Positions 17,324 to 25,897 of a stretch of 64,000 bases of DNA are shown here, piece after piece. The translations under genes and the position numbers were made by a program. The stretch's first letter is position 1. Each line of letters begins with the position of its first letter. The notes under the pieces are model-generated. The model was not told where the DNA came from. It saw nothing but the letters and a program-made list of their open reading frames with translations, and searched no databases. The stretch covers positions 310,001 to 374,000 of the forward strand of contig NZ_CAKKLV010000003.1 of the NCBI RefSeq assembly GCF_918698115.1. The letters run 5' to 3'. The DNA comes from Peribacillus sp. Bi96 (GTDB lineage: Bacteria > Bacillota > Bacilli > Bacillales > DSM-1321).

Positions 17324-17725
17324 TTACTTTAATTCTTCAATTATTTCAGTACCATAAGAGTTGTCGATTATGCAACGCCATGTACCTATGGAATCTTTTT
17401 TAAATACATATGTCGCGGTTCTTTCCATGGAGAACTTGGAATCATTCTTTTGATTGGCACTAAGCTGGGCTTTTGCCACAACCAATGCCGTATCACCCGT
17501 TTCGATGATTGCCATCTTTTCTTGATTGACGATTAAACTATGATTAAAGTAATCAGCAATAGAAACAAATGCCCGTCGTATTTCTTCTTTGCCTTTTGCG
17601 ATTGTTCCAGGTTTGACAACTAAAGTTGCATCCTCTGAATAGAAATCCATTAAATGATCAAAGTCCTCGTTATTTATTGCCCTATCTGCATTTTTTATGA
17701 CTTGTTCCAGCTCATGATTTTGCAT
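17324..17725 (-). CDS. SnoaL-like/DUF4440 NTF2-fold protein
   Basis: The ATG at 17725 follows AAGGAGGGTG. The 133-residue product fits the NTF2-like fold of the SnoaL/DUF4440 group: the N-terminal helix segment ADRAINNEDFDHLMDFYSED, a mid-strand pattern (GDTALVVAKAQL) and a C-terminal strand pair ending in W-R-C-I-I-D-N-S. Members are small enzymes or ketosteroid-isomerase-like proteins with diverse roles, and no function can be assigned. Its 3' end and terminator are duplicated as a remnant at 2265-2340. Confidence 0.82.
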   Translation of the reverse strand: MQNHELEQVIKNADRAINNEDFDHLMDFYSEDATLVVKPGTIAKGKEEIRRAFVSIADYFNHSLIVNQEKMAIIETGDTALVVAKAQLSANQKNDSKFSMERTATYVFKKDSIGTWRCIIDNSYGTEIIEELK

Positions 17726-17827
17726 AATCACCCTCCTTATCAACCTCGTAAATGTGTCCCCTCTTATACTAATATATTCGACTGCATTTTTGGTATATCT
17801 TGCTCTTAAAATGAAAGCCTATATTCT

Positions 17828-18271
17828 AAAGGCTGTTTTCTAAAAGATTGTTGCTCTCAGGATAAAAACAAATCACTTGCATTTTTATGGTAAAATATAA
17901 GTGATTTTAATAAACAAACGAGCCGGATTGTAGAATAAAGTACTTTTTCATTAACGGAGACAATTGCTGCATAACGTAATAGTAAGGGTTTAAAAGGATT
18001 AGACCTTGAAGGAGGCTAAAAGTTGAAAAAAGAATATTTTGTGCAATATTCAGACCAAAGTATTATTAATAGATTTGACTTTTCTATTAGTTTCTTCTGG
18101 AAACAAAACTTGTTTTAATGCCTCAAATAAACTCATTTGCTGTGACTTAGTTAATTCGTTGAAACCTTCGTATACATTTTCCCACATAACTAAACGCCTC
18201 CTATAAAACGGATTATATCAACGGTCAATTAGAATGTGGAAAAAACAACAATCTATACGAAAACAGCCTTT
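17828..18271. mobile_element. 444-bp element with 26-bp inverted terminal repeats
   Basis: The left end 17828-17853 (AAAGGCTGTTTTC-TAAAA-GATTGTTG) is repeated in inverted orientation at 18246-18271 with 23 of 26 positions identical; only the central five bases differ. Inside are a further 9-bp inverted repeat (17870-17907, AAATCACTT...AAGTGATTT) and a 45-codon frame. No full transposase is present. It looks like a deletion derivative of an insertion sequence or a MITE. No target-site duplication is obvious. Confidence 0.55.
18050..18187 (-). CDS. small ORF (45 aa) inside the inverted-repeat element
   Basis: An ATG at 18187 follows AGGAGGCG at 8 bases. The product (starts MWENVYEGFNELTKSQQ) is amphipathic and helical, with the sequence LTKSQQMSLFEALKQVL resembling the short N-terminal helices of some insertion-sequence transposases; this could be the remaining N-terminus of such a gene. 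It ends with a TGA that overlaps an antisense frame. Function is unknown. Confidence 0.5.
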   Translation of the reverse strand: MWENVYEGFNELTKSQQMSLFEALKQVLFPEETNRKVKSINNTLV

Positions 18272-18367
18272 CTAAAACATTGTGGTTTTAGACATATTTT
18301 TTAATATCGTCTATCGTTTTATAGGAAGATTAGTAAAAACCAGACATTTATTGAGGTGGGGATATTG

Positions 18368-18538
18368 GTGGTTAATGTTTTAATCATAATTGTATTAGTT
18401 TTGGCTATTTTTGCTTCCATTGCAGCTTGGTTAAATACACAGACCATAATAAGAGATTTATCAGAGATAAAGGCGAAATTAGGAATCAAAGAAGAAAAGA
18501 AGCCTTCCTTCCTTGATAAAGACCTTGATAATGACTAA
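18368..18538 (+). CDS. small single-pass membrane protein
   Basis: About 56 residues from a GTG at 18368 (GAGGTGGGG lies 6-8 bases upstream; a TTG at 18365 is an alternative). Residues 3-22 form a transmembrane helix (VLIIIVLVLAIFASIAAWL), followed by a charged, coiled-coil-like tail (RDLSEIKAKLGIKEEKK) and an acidic end. A terminator follows directly. This type of small membrane protein is common in bacilli but has no known role that can be recognised here. Confidence 0.7.
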   Translation: MVNVLIIIVLVLAIFASIAAWLNTQTIIRDLSEIKAKLGIKEEKKPSFLDKDLDND

Positions 18539-18540
18539 TT

Positions 18541-18567
18541 AAGACCTCAAAATGAGGTCTTATCTTA
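18541..18567 (+). terminator. terminator after the small membrane protein gene
   Basis: AAGACCTC-AAAAT-GAGGTCTT followed by ATCTTA, two bases after the stop codon. Confidence 0.75.
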
Positions 18568-18715
18568 TGCAATTCTTAACTCTTCTACTGTTGAATAGTT
18601 TGATTTCCTACAATACCCTAACAACAAAGAAGTTATCTGTTCTTCGTATGGCAATTTCTTATTTAATTGAAGAAATCGGAACCAATACAAGTAATTATCT
18701 AACCAACGAGTAGAT
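18565..18715 (-). pseudogene. 3' fragment of an unidentified gene, possibly a transposase
   Basis: A frame of about 49 codons without a start reads TRWLDNYLYWFRFLQLNKK and then KLPYEEQITSLLLGY, ending SNYSTVEELRIA. Composition is clearly protein-like (W, Y, F rich with ordered charge pattern) but it begins after an in-frame stop near 18716 and has no ribosome binding site. It resembles the C-terminal end of an insertion-sequence transposase, perhaps the same element as at 17828-18271. That link is not proven. Confidence 0.4.
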
Positions 18716-18732
18716 ACCTAAAATACATTGAA

Positions 18733-19539
18733 TCAAAATGTCAGTTGTTGTTTCCATTGTTCCAATGAGGCAAGCAAGTTAGGCATTCCTTCCTGACCAA
18801 AATATTCCAAAGAAACAAAGCCTGCATAATTGCTCTTTCTCAATTCTTCCAGTAAGTTCACATTGTCGACATCTCCACTAAAAATGGGTGCTGGTTTGTT
18901 TTTATAACGCTCTTTATGATTGTAATGATAATTTTTTAAATGTACATGGCTTATATGGGGGAAAATGGATTCCAATACCTCCTTCGGATTTAATTGATCA
19001 ACGTATAAGTTAGCACCATCGAAAATCAGTTTTATCCGTGGATGGTTGATATCTTCTAAAAGCTTATGAATGGCTTCGAGGTTATCTGCAAAGGAGTCAT
19101 AGTGAATTTCTATTGCTACATCCACTCCATAGAGATCAGCCATTTGCCCTAATTTATTTAATTCGGTAGCCGTTTCCGACCATTGCTCTGGTGAGGCATT
19201 CCTAGATGCTATATGCCCTGCGAACGTCCGTATTAATGGGCAGTTTAATTGATGAGCCATATCCAACAATTTTCTTGCTTGATTGATTTCGTTTTGATGT
19301 TCTTCTTGGTTCCAGAGTTTTGAAAAAGTCGTATATCCACTAATGGAAGGTATTTGTAAATCATTGTTTTCAAGTAATTGGACTAATTTGTCCAGTGGTC
19401 CGTGCTTCTCCTGAAAACGTTCGATATGTTTATTCCATAATTCAAGTCCTTTAACATCCGCTTGCAATGGAAGCAGCCAATTTATTATTTCCTCTATATC
19501 CCATTCTTTAAATCCTGTAGTACATAAACTCAGTTTCAA
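18733..19539 (-). CDS. xylose-isomerase-like TIM-barrel protein, possible 3-dehydroshikimate dehydratase
   Basis: The 268-residue protein starts at a TTG after AAAGGCGG. It fits the AP-endonuclease-2/xylose isomerase-like family (PF01261). Metal-ligand positions are visible as Glu in AIEIHYD (about 147), Asp in IFDGANL (about 173), His in HVHLKNY (about 200) and Glu in SLEYFG (about 246). Family activities include sugar epimerases, inosose isomerases and 3-dehydroshikimate dehydratase. Because it lies downstream of an ACS-type MFS transporter and next to catechol and UbiD genes, dehydroshikimate to protocatechuate conversion is an attractive role, but this is context-based inference. Confidence 0.75.
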   Translation of the reverse strand: MKLSLCTTGFKEWDIEEIINWLLPLQADVKGLELWNKHIERFQEKHGPLDKLVQLLENNDLQIPSISGYTTFSKLWNQEEHQNEINQARKLLDMAHQLNCPLIRTFAGHIASRNASPEQWSETATELNKLGQMADLYGVDVAIEIHYDSFADNLEAIHKLLEDINHPRIKLIFDGANLYVDQLNPKEVLESIFPHISHVHLKNYHYNHKERYKNKPAPIFSGDVDNVNLLEELRKSNYAGFVSLEYFGQEGMPNLLASLEQWKQQLTF

Positions 19540-19568
19540 TGTAATTCCGCCTTTCTCCTTTTATTTTT

Positions 19569-20909
19569 TCATTCCGTGATTTCTATGCGCTGGACTTTTC
19601 CGAGTAGGAAGATATACGCAAAAGCGCCAATCAGGGCCACTACGGATATGAAGGTTAGCGCTGCTGCATAAGAATGTGTCATACTAATGATTAAACCGAC
19701 GATTAACGGAGATAATGCCCCGCCAATGTTGGCTACAAAATATAGTGAGGAACCCGTTAGGCCTACCATGCCTTTCGGGGCAATATCAGCTAAAAGGGCA
19801 CCGGTGACAGTTGAGGCCATCCCCTGTCCGAAGAATGCTATTGCCATAAAGGTGATGACTATGTTTGGTGAATTCGTATAATTCCCCCCGAGGATCAAAC
19901 AAGAAAGTAACAATCCGATAATAATGGGCAGTTTACGTGCCATTCCGGTTGATAACCCGCGTATTATCATCCAATCGGAACATCGGCCGCCAATAAGAGT
20001 TCCCAGTATCGCTACAATGTATGGGATACTTGCATAAATTCCGGTCTTTAACATCGTCATTCCCTTTTCATCAATCAAATAGGAGGGAAACCAAGTCATA
20101 AAGAAAAACAAAGTAGTTTGAATGGAAAATTGTCCGATGAACATTCCCCAAATTTGACGGTGTTTTAGCAGTTGACCAATTCGTTTCCAAGAAAAAGGAT
20201 GCTGCTCTTCGGTACCGATCATTCCTCCGCCTTCTCTGATATAATCTAGCTCCTCTTGGGAAATACGCTTATGTTCCCTAGGGTTGCGATAGAATCCATA
20301 CCAAACCAATCCAATTAGAATCCCTATAATTCCAGCGATATAAAAAAGGTAATTCCACCCAAAGGATATGATAATCCAAGTAAAAACTGGAGTCAGGAAG
20401 GCCAACCCTATATATTGGGTTCCCGTATAAATCCCGACTGCAGTAGCCCGTTCTTTTTTCGGAAACCACTCGGATACACACCAGGCATTAGTAGGTATGG
20501 AGGGAGATTCAAAGGCACCCAGCCCTATTCGATATGAAATCAGTGACGATATACTTTTCGCGGTTCCTACCAAGAATGTAAACACAGACCAAAATATGAG
20601 GGAAACCGCATATACCTTTCTTGGACCAAATCTATCAAGAAAGTAGCCGCTAAATAGCATGGTGAAGGTATAACTCCAGCCGAATACGGAAAATATGATT
20701 CCCATCAAAGCCGGATCTATATGTAAATCGGCTTGAATATTCGGAGCCGCAAGCGAAATGATGGCACGGTCGATGTAATTAATACAAGTGACTAAAGCAA
20801 TTAGAAATAAGATAAACCATCGAACAGTTTTCGTTTTTCCTTTTTTTGATCTGTCCGTTGTCAGTTCCGAAGTGCGATCTTCTATTATTGCCTTTAATTC
20901 TGAGCTCAA
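19569..20909 (-). CDS. MFS transporter, anion:cation symporter type
   Basis: The 446-residue protein has a TTG start after GGGGGA and about twelve membrane helices. The first helices carry D-R-A-I-I (NYIDRAIISLAAP) and the loop 2-3 motif GYFLDRFGPRK, typical of the ACS family (glucarate, hexuronate and quinate-type carriers). It precedes the TIM-barrel gene by 29 bases, implying one operon for uptake and conversion of an acidic sugar or cyclitol acid such as quinate or shikimate. The 13-bp direct repeat at 20939-20964 lies just upstream. Confidence 0.88.
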   Translation of the reverse strand: MSSELKAIIEDRTSELTTDRSKKGKTKTVRWFILFLIALVTCINYIDRAIISLAAPNIQADLHIDPALMGIIFSVFGWSYTFTMLFSGYFLDRFGPRKVYAVSLIFWSVFTFLVGTAKSISSLISYRIGLGAFESPSIPTNAWCVSEWFPKKERATAVGIYTGTQYIGLAFLTPVFTWIIISFGWNYLFYIAGIIGILIGLVWYGFYRNPREHKRISQEELDYIREGGGMIGTEEQHPFSWKRIGQLLKHRQIWGMFIGQFSIQTTLFFFMTWFPSYLIDEKGMTMLKTGIYASIPYIVAILGTLIGGRCSDWMIIRGLSTGMARKLPIIIGLLLSCLILGGNYTNSPNIVITFMAIAFFGQGMASTVTGALLADIAPKGMVGLTGSSLYFVANIGGALSPLIVGLIISMTHSYAAALTFISVVALIGAFAYIFLLGKVQRIEITE

Positions 20910-20938
20910 TATTTTTCCCCCTAACCTACTGCTCTCGT

Positions 20939-20964
20939 TAGTACATCGTTCTAGTACATCGTTC
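20939..20964 (-). promoter_or_regulatory. 13-bp direct repeat upstream of the MFS gene
   Basis: TAGTACATCGTTC is repeated exactly and without a gap, 30-55 bases upstream of the MFS start. This is a plausible binding site for a regulator of the MFS/TIM-barrel operon, but no -35/-10 could be placed with confidence. Confidence 0.45.
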
Positions 20965-21060
20965 TACTATTTAAATGCTTGTATATTTCCTGCAATATCA
21001 GCTCCCCTTGTTGCAAAGTACACATACAAGGGATTGTATTCAGAATTGTGAATCATTTAT

Positions 21061-21435
21061 TTAGATCGTTACAGTCTTCTCTGATTCTACCTCTTCATTA
21101 TCCTCCTTGACTACCCTGTCAAAAGATCCATGTTTTTCTTGTACCAGAATATAACCGATCGCTGCGATGATACTTGGTAGGGCAAATGTAGCAAAAGCCA
21201 CCTTAGGATTCATGCCTGTTGACAGAAGAAAGGCAATTATAGTAGGAGCGAGAATTGAGCCAATCCTGCCTATAGTTTAATCCCACTCATCGGTCATCCA
21301 TGGCAAACCCACACCATACATCGCAATATCATACCCGTCGAAAGCTATGGCATAAAAACACCAAAGAAAAACAAGTAAATGAAAGCGGTTAAATTCACTG
21401 ACAGCAATAATATCCGTTGCAACTACACTACGCAT
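21061..21435 (-). pseudogene. internally deleted MFS transporter (aromatic acid:H+ symporter type)
   Basis: The ATG at 21435 with GGGAGGCGG upstream starts a frame containing FDGYDIAMYGVGLPWMTDEW, the D-G-x-D motif of the first helix of AAHS-family carriers (BenK/PcaK). A stop follows at 21277. Immediately after it another frame reads RIGSILAPTIIAFLLSTGM and later LPSIIAAIGYIL, the last helices of the same family, ending at 21061. About 270 internal codons are missing. The gene was probably an aromatic acid importer of the catabolic cluster. Confidence 0.78.
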
Positions 21436-21478
21436 GTTCCGCCTCCCATCCTTTTTAAAAATATCTGTTTTCAATGTA

Positions 21479-21510
21479 TTTTCCGAGTTCCAATATAGGA
21501 GCTCGGAAAA
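21479..21510 (-). promoter_or_regulatory. inverted repeat between catA and the MFS remnant
   Basis: TTTTCCGAG, a 14-base centre and CTCGGAAAA form a perfect 9-bp inverted repeat 44 bases upstream of the decayed MFS gene. Without a U-tract it resembles an operator more than a terminator. Confidence 0.45.
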
Positions 21511-21660
21511 TATCGGAAAAATCAGATAGTGAAGAGTGGAGTTGTTTCATTAGCAAACTTCTTTCATTTTCAGTACCCACTTAGGCACTTTCGTTGGATT
21601 CATAGGTATATTTACTAACCTTTTTTTCGAGATTCTTTGCCTGCCTATTCTTACGATTGA

Positions 21661-22473
21661 TTAGTTGTTCACGATAGCTTTATTGAAAACAGGTTTGTCT
21701 TGTAATCTAAGTTCAAAATCTAAATGAGCCGTAAAATAAGCATTTTTCACTCCTTTTTCTGCACCGGAATGTTTATCTAACTTCGTAATTAAGCTTCCGC
21801 GAACACCTTGTGCAACATCATTTTCTAAATATTTATCGCCTTCAAAATAAATTTGTGTTACTAATCTATCACCATTTTCCGGTTGGAATAACAGGTGCAA
21901 ATGTGCTGGACGATATGAATGGTGATCAATCCACTTTAAGAACTGACCAGAAGGTCCATCTGTTGGAATTGAATAATTACCCGGTACAACCGTTTTAATT
22001 TCAAAATTACCATTCGCATCTGTATAAAAAACACCACGTAAATTATTATCTGGAATACCTTCAGCGAAGTATGAGTATTCACCATTTGCATCTGCCTGCC
22101 ACATATCGATTTTTGTATTTGCCAACGGATTTCCATTTACATCTTTCACAGATCCTGAAAAGTAAAGGGAGTCACCTGGTTCATTTTCACGTTGTGGCAA
22201 TACTCCTGGATTTTGAACGACTGGCGTATTTTCAATGTAATAAGGCCCTAGAATAGTTGGTTCAGTTCCTTTGACGCTTTTATACATTTCTTGAAGTGCA
22301 TGAGTTTCAAAGAAAACATCCATAAACAACGGAATTTCCCCTGACCTGCCTAATTGATCCATCCAATCAACAAGAGCTTGATATTCATTATGATCAATTT
22401 CATATTCACTAACTAATTCCTTAAATTTAACTACCAATCCATTATAAACATCGATTACTTTTTGATTCTTCAT
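21661..22473 (-). CDS. catA: catechol 1,2-dioxygenase (intradiol)
   Basis: The ATG at 22473 follows GGAGGAAG. The 270-residue protein has the N-terminal helical dimerisation domain of catechol dioxygenases (1-90) and the intradiol beta-sandwich (about 100-250). The four ferric-iron ligands are visible: Tyr133, Tyr167, His191 and His193 (RPAHLHLL). It cleaves catechol to cis,cis-muconate with O2. Presence of a muconate cycloisomerase gene in the same operon supports catechol over hydroxyquinol as substrate. It is the last gene of the operon that begins at the cyclase gene. Confidence 0.92.
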   Translation of the reverse strand: MKNQKVIDVYNGLVVKFKELVSEYEIDHNEYQALVDWMDQLGRSGEIPLFMDVFFETHALQEMYKSVKGTEPTILGPYYIENTPVVQNPGVLPQRENEPGDSLYFSGSVKDVNGNPLANTKIDMWQADANGEYSYFAEGIPDNNLRGVFYTDANGNFEIKTVVPGNYSIPTDGPSGQFLKWIDHHSYRPAHLHLLFQPENGDRLVTQIYFEGDKYLENDVAQGVRGSLITKLDKHSGAEKGVKNAYFTAHLDFELRLQDKPVFNKAIVNN

Positions 22474-22517
22474 ATATACTTCCTCCAATTTTTATAAGTT
22501 TTTATATTAATGTTAGT

Positions 22518-23711
22518 TTATATCTGAGTATTTTGAATGATTGTTGTGATTCCTAGCCCACCTGCGATGCATAAAGTGATGAGCCCATATCTTTTTCCCG
22601 TTCGTTCTAACTCGTGTATCGCTTTCGTTGCTAAAATCGCACCTGTGGCACCAATTGGATGCCCCATCGCAATAGCACCACCGTTAGGATTCACCTTATT
22701 CATATCAAGCTTCAATTCTTTTATTACTGCCAAAGCTTGAGCAGAAAAGGCTTCGTTCAATTCGATCAAATCAATATCATCCAATTTCAAGCCTGACATT
22801 TGAAGCGCTTTCAAGGTAGAGTTCACTGGTCCTATCCCCATGAAATTCGGTGATACACCTGCAGCTGCTTGTGCTACTATTTTTGCTTTTGGTTCTTTCC
22901 CAAGTCTCATGGCTTCATCCTCTGACATAAGTAAGAGAGCAGATGCACCATCATTTCTTCCACTGCTATTTCCAGCAGTTACCGTTCCATTTTTTTTGAA
23001 AACTGGTTTTAACTGAGCTAATTTTTCTAGACTGGTTTCCCTTGGATGCTCATCCAATTTAAACTCGGTTACACCCTTTTTCGTTTTAAGTTGATAGGGA
23101 ACGATTTCCTTCGAAAATATTTCATTAGTAATAGCCCGTCTTGCATTTTCTTGACTTCTTAAGGCAAATTCGTCCTGTTCCTTTCTTGAAATAGAATACT
23201 TTTCCACTAAATTTTCTGCTGTCATTCCCATTGTTAACATTCCGTAGTCTTCAATAGGTTGTGAACCTGGCTGACTTTCAGTATTTGGGTCTAATAACTG
23301 CCCATTACCTGATTTCAATCCAAACCGAATATTTCTCATATAATACGGAGCTGTACTCATTGATTCTGCTCCACCTGCAATGAGTATCTTTCCTAAACCA
23401 CTTTGAATTTGTTGACTAGCTGAATTTATTGCTTGAATACCAGACCCACATTGTCGATGAACAGTATAACCTGGTACTTCCACCGGAAAACCTGCACGGA
23501 GTGAAGCAATTCTCGCTAAATTTGATGCGTCAGAACTTTGTTTCGCTTGGCCCATTATTACTTCATCAATAATCTCTTTTGGAATATCCGCTCTCTTTAC
23601 AACTTCATCAAGGACAGTTGCTGCTAGAAAATCAGCAGGAACATTTTCTAATGATCCCCCTAATTTTCCAATGGCGGTGCGAACCGAGTCAATAATAACT
23701 ACATTGGTCAA
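22518..23711 (-). CDS. pcaF: thiolase, probable 3-oxoadipyl-CoA thiolase
   Basis: The 397-residue protein starts at a TTG that overlaps the stop of the DUF3870 gene (TTGA). Catalytic residues are Cys88 (QCGSG), His351 (GHPIG) and Cys381 (CIAGGLG), in a standard two-domain thiolase. Close relatives include acetyl-CoA acetyltransferases; the operon context with CatA, CatB and CoA-transferase subunits favours cleavage of 3-oxoadipyl-CoA to succinyl-CoA and acetyl-CoA, the last step of the beta-ketoadipate pathway. Confidence 0.9.
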   Translation of the reverse strand: MTNVVIIDSVRTAIGKLGGSLENVPADFLAATVLDEVVKRADIPKEIIDEVIMGQAKQSSDASNLARIASLRAGFPVEVPGYTVHRQCGSGIQAINSASQQIQSGLGKILIAGGAESMSTAPYYMRNIRFGLKSGNGQLLDPNTESQPGSQPIEDYGMLTMGMTAENLVEKYSISRKEQDEFALRSQENARRAITNEIFSKEIVPYQLKTKKGVTEFKLDEHPRETSLEKLAQLKPVFKKNGTVTAGNSSGRNDGASALLLMSEDEAMRLGKEPKAKIVAQAAAGVSPNFMGIGPVNSTLKALQMSGLKLDDIDLIELNEAFSAQALAVIKELKLDMNKVNPNGGAIAMGHPIGATGAILATKAIHELERTGKRYGLITLCIAGGLGITTIIQNTQI

Positions 23712-24055
23712 TTTTCTTTCCCCCGAGTATTAGCATTATTTACTTCTAAACTATCTTTATATCTTTGATGTGCTATTTTTAAAGCAACAATCACTGACTG
23801 CTGTGATGGCGCTAAAAAGTCGGTTTTTATATTTTCTATTAACGAATCAATATCCTTACTAAAATTGAATCCAACTATCATTCTCTTAAAAAAGTCCTGT
23901 GCCAAAGTTGTTAAAAAAGTGAATTCTGCATTAATAATAATGTGACTTTCTTTATGGATTTCAAGTACCATACCAGCGTATTTATAATTTTCGTACATAC
24001 TCGTATTCTGTGGTGCCTTTGCATACGCCGTAATTAATAGTGTTGGTTGTCCCAT
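23708..24055 (-). CDS. DUF3870-family protein
   Basis: The ATG at 24055 follows GAGAGGATG, giving 115 residues. It begins with a beta strand and the A-Y-A-K-A-P segment typical of DUF3870 proteins, and contains DFFKRMIVGFN (about 55-65), their best conserved block. No enzymatic role is established that I know of. It overlaps the thiolase start by 4 bases and lies 65 bases after catB. Since the operon has no recognisable muconolactone isomerase (CatC), this small protein is one candidate for that step, without direct evidence. Confidence 0.78.
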   Translation of the reverse strand: MGQPTLLITAYAKAPQNTSMYENYKYAGMVLEIHKESHIIINAEFTFLTTLAQDFFKRMIVGFNFSKDIDSLIENIKTDFLAPSQQSVIVALKIAHQRYKDSLEVNNANTRGKEN

Positions 24056-24120
24056 AAAACTACATCCTCTCAAGATAACTTGCATTAACTAGTTAGGGTT
24101 CCATATTCCCCCTTCCTAGT

Positions 24121-25245
24121 TTATATTACAAATAACGCTCTTGAAAAATGTTTTACTTTTTCTTTATCTATTTCCATACCAAATCCTGGTCCATCCGGAA
24201 TGATTATTTCAAAATTCTCATATTCAATTTGGTTTACCGTTATATTATCTTTGAATAGTAACGGTCCAAATAATTCAGTACCGAATTCAAACTTGGGAAT
24301 GGTTGAATAAAGTTGTGCACAAATAGCTGTTCCTAATGAGGATTCAATCATCGTTCCACCATACAAACCAAAACCAACACCTTCAGCAATTGCAGCCACT
24401 TTTTTCGTTTGAGTCATTCCACCATGCTTACATACTTTCAAAGCAAATGAATTACCTGCTCTATGTTTGGCTATTTGGAAAGAATCTTGAACCGTATTTA
24501 GGGATTCATCAGCCATGATCGGAACCTTAAAACGATCGGTCAATCTTGACATCCCTTCATTATCCCATGCTGGCAGCGGTTGTTCGACCATGGAGACCCC
24601 ACCTTCCTGTAAAGCTTCAATGCAATACGTAGCCGTTGTTTCATCCCATGCTTGATTAACATCAACCGTAATGCGTGCTTGATCACCTACGGCTTCCATA
24701 ATTTTCAATACATGCTCCACATTTTTATATGGATTACCTTTGCCAATTTTCAATTTAAAGATATTATGACGTTTTTGGTGTAAGGATTCTTTCGCTTCTT
24801 CGATATCTTTATACGTATCTCCACTTGCTAATGTCCAAGCTACCGGTAATGATTTATGAATCTGCCCTCCGAATAATTCATAGGCAGGGATGTTTCTCCT
24901 TCTAGCCACTAAATCTATCATTGCCGATTCAACAACAGCCTTTGCGAAGTTATTTCCTCTAACATGTAAAGAAACTTCATGCATGATTTTGTCATAATGG
25001 ACTGGATTTTTCCCAATAATAAGGGGTGTAATATATTTATCAATATTCACTTTTATCGCCTCAGGAGTTCCCTCACCATATGAAGCACCACCTATTGTTG
25101 CAACTTCTGCCCATCCTTCCGCTCCCTCTTCATCCATGACACGTGCAAGTATGATTGTTTGTTCCACAATCGTATGCATGGCAAGCTGATGAGGACGAAT
25201 TGTGGGTAAATCAATAATGTATACATCAACTGAACGTATTTTCAT
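24121..25245 (-). CDS. catB: muconate cycloisomerase
   Basis: The 374-residue enolase-superfamily enzyme carries K-x-K at Lys164/Lys166, metal ligands Asp195, Glu221 and Asp246, and Lys270 in ALKVCKHGG. The N-terminal PTIRPHQLAMHT segment is typical of CatB, which lactonises cis,cis-muconate to muconolactone. The start has AAAGGTGG upstream. It lies between the CoA-transferase genes and the DUF3870 gene. Chloromuconate cycloisomerases are close relatives. Confidence 0.92.
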   Translation of the reverse strand: MKIRSVDVYIIDLPTIRPHQLAMHTIVEQTIILARVMDEEGAEGWAEVATIGGASYGEGTPEAIKVNIDKYITPLIIGKNPVHYDKIMHEVSLHVRGNNFAKAVVESAMIDLVARRRNIPAYELFGGQIHKSLPVAWTLASGDTYKDIEEAKESLHQKRHNIFKLKIGKGNPYKNVEHVLKIMEAVGDQARITVDVNQAWDETTATYCIEALQEGGVSMVEQPLPAWDNEGMSRLTDRFKVPIMADESLNTVQDSFQIAKHRAGNSFALKVCKHGGMTQTKKVAAIAEGVGFGLYGGTMIESSLGTAICAQLYSTIPKFEFGTELFGPLLFKDNITVNQIEYENFEIIIPDGPGFGMEIDKEKVKHFSRALFVI

Positions 25246-25264
25246 TTAATCCACCTTTTAAAAT

Positions 25265-25897
25265 TTAATAGATAAAATCCGCTTCTGTTTTTGCTCTTAC
25301 TTCTTCGATACTTACACCTGGCATTAATTCAATTAGTTTCAACTGTTTTTCAACAACTTCAAAGACAGCTAACTCCGTGATAATCATGTCAACACTTCTA
25401 GTTGATGTAATGGGATAGGTGCATTCTCTTAAAATCTTACTTATCCCTTCCTTATTTGTATGTGTCATTGTCACAATCACTTTTTTGGCACCCACTAACA
25501 GGTCCATCGCTCCTCCAACACCCATGATATTTTTCCCAGGTACGGCCCAATTTGCAATTTCCCCGTTCTGACCTACCTGCAAAACACCCAAGATAGCAAC
25601 ATCAATGTGTCCTCCACGGATCATGGCAAACGATTCTGCACTATTAAAGAATGATGCACCAATCGATTCCCCTACTGGCAACTTGCCTGCATTAACTAAA
25701 TTGGGATCGATTTTATCCTCCTCTACATCAGCAACTCCCAATAATCCATTTTCCGTATGAAAAAAAACATTTTCGTCATCAATATATTTTGAAACCAAGG
25801 TAGGAATACCTATTCCAAGGTTCACTATACTTGGACCCGCCAATTCTTTTGCCGCTCGTCTAGCTATCAAATTTTGCATTTGTTCTTTATCACTCAT
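25265..25897 (-). CDS. pcaJ: 3-oxoacid (3-oxoadipate) CoA-transferase subunit B
   Basis: The 210-residue family I CoA-transferase beta subunit carries the catalytic glutamate in HTENGLLG (about 48) and the GIGIPTLV and GGAMDL glycine loops. With the alpha subunit it transfers CoA from succinyl-CoA to 3-oxoadipate. It overlaps the alpha-subunit gene by 8 bases, so translation is coupled. SCOT-type acetoacetate transferases look the same; the pathway context decides. Confidence 0.9.
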   Translation of the reverse strand: MSDKEQMQNLIARRAAKELAGPSIVNLGIGIPTLVSKYIDDENVFFHTENGLLGVADVEEDKIDPNLVNAGKLPVGESIGASFFNSAESFAMIRGGHIDVAILGVLQVGQNGEIANWAVPGKNIMGVGGAMDLLVGAKKVIVTMTHTNKEGISKILRECTYPITSTRSVDMIITELAVFEVVEKQLKLIELMPGVSIEEVRAKTEADFIY

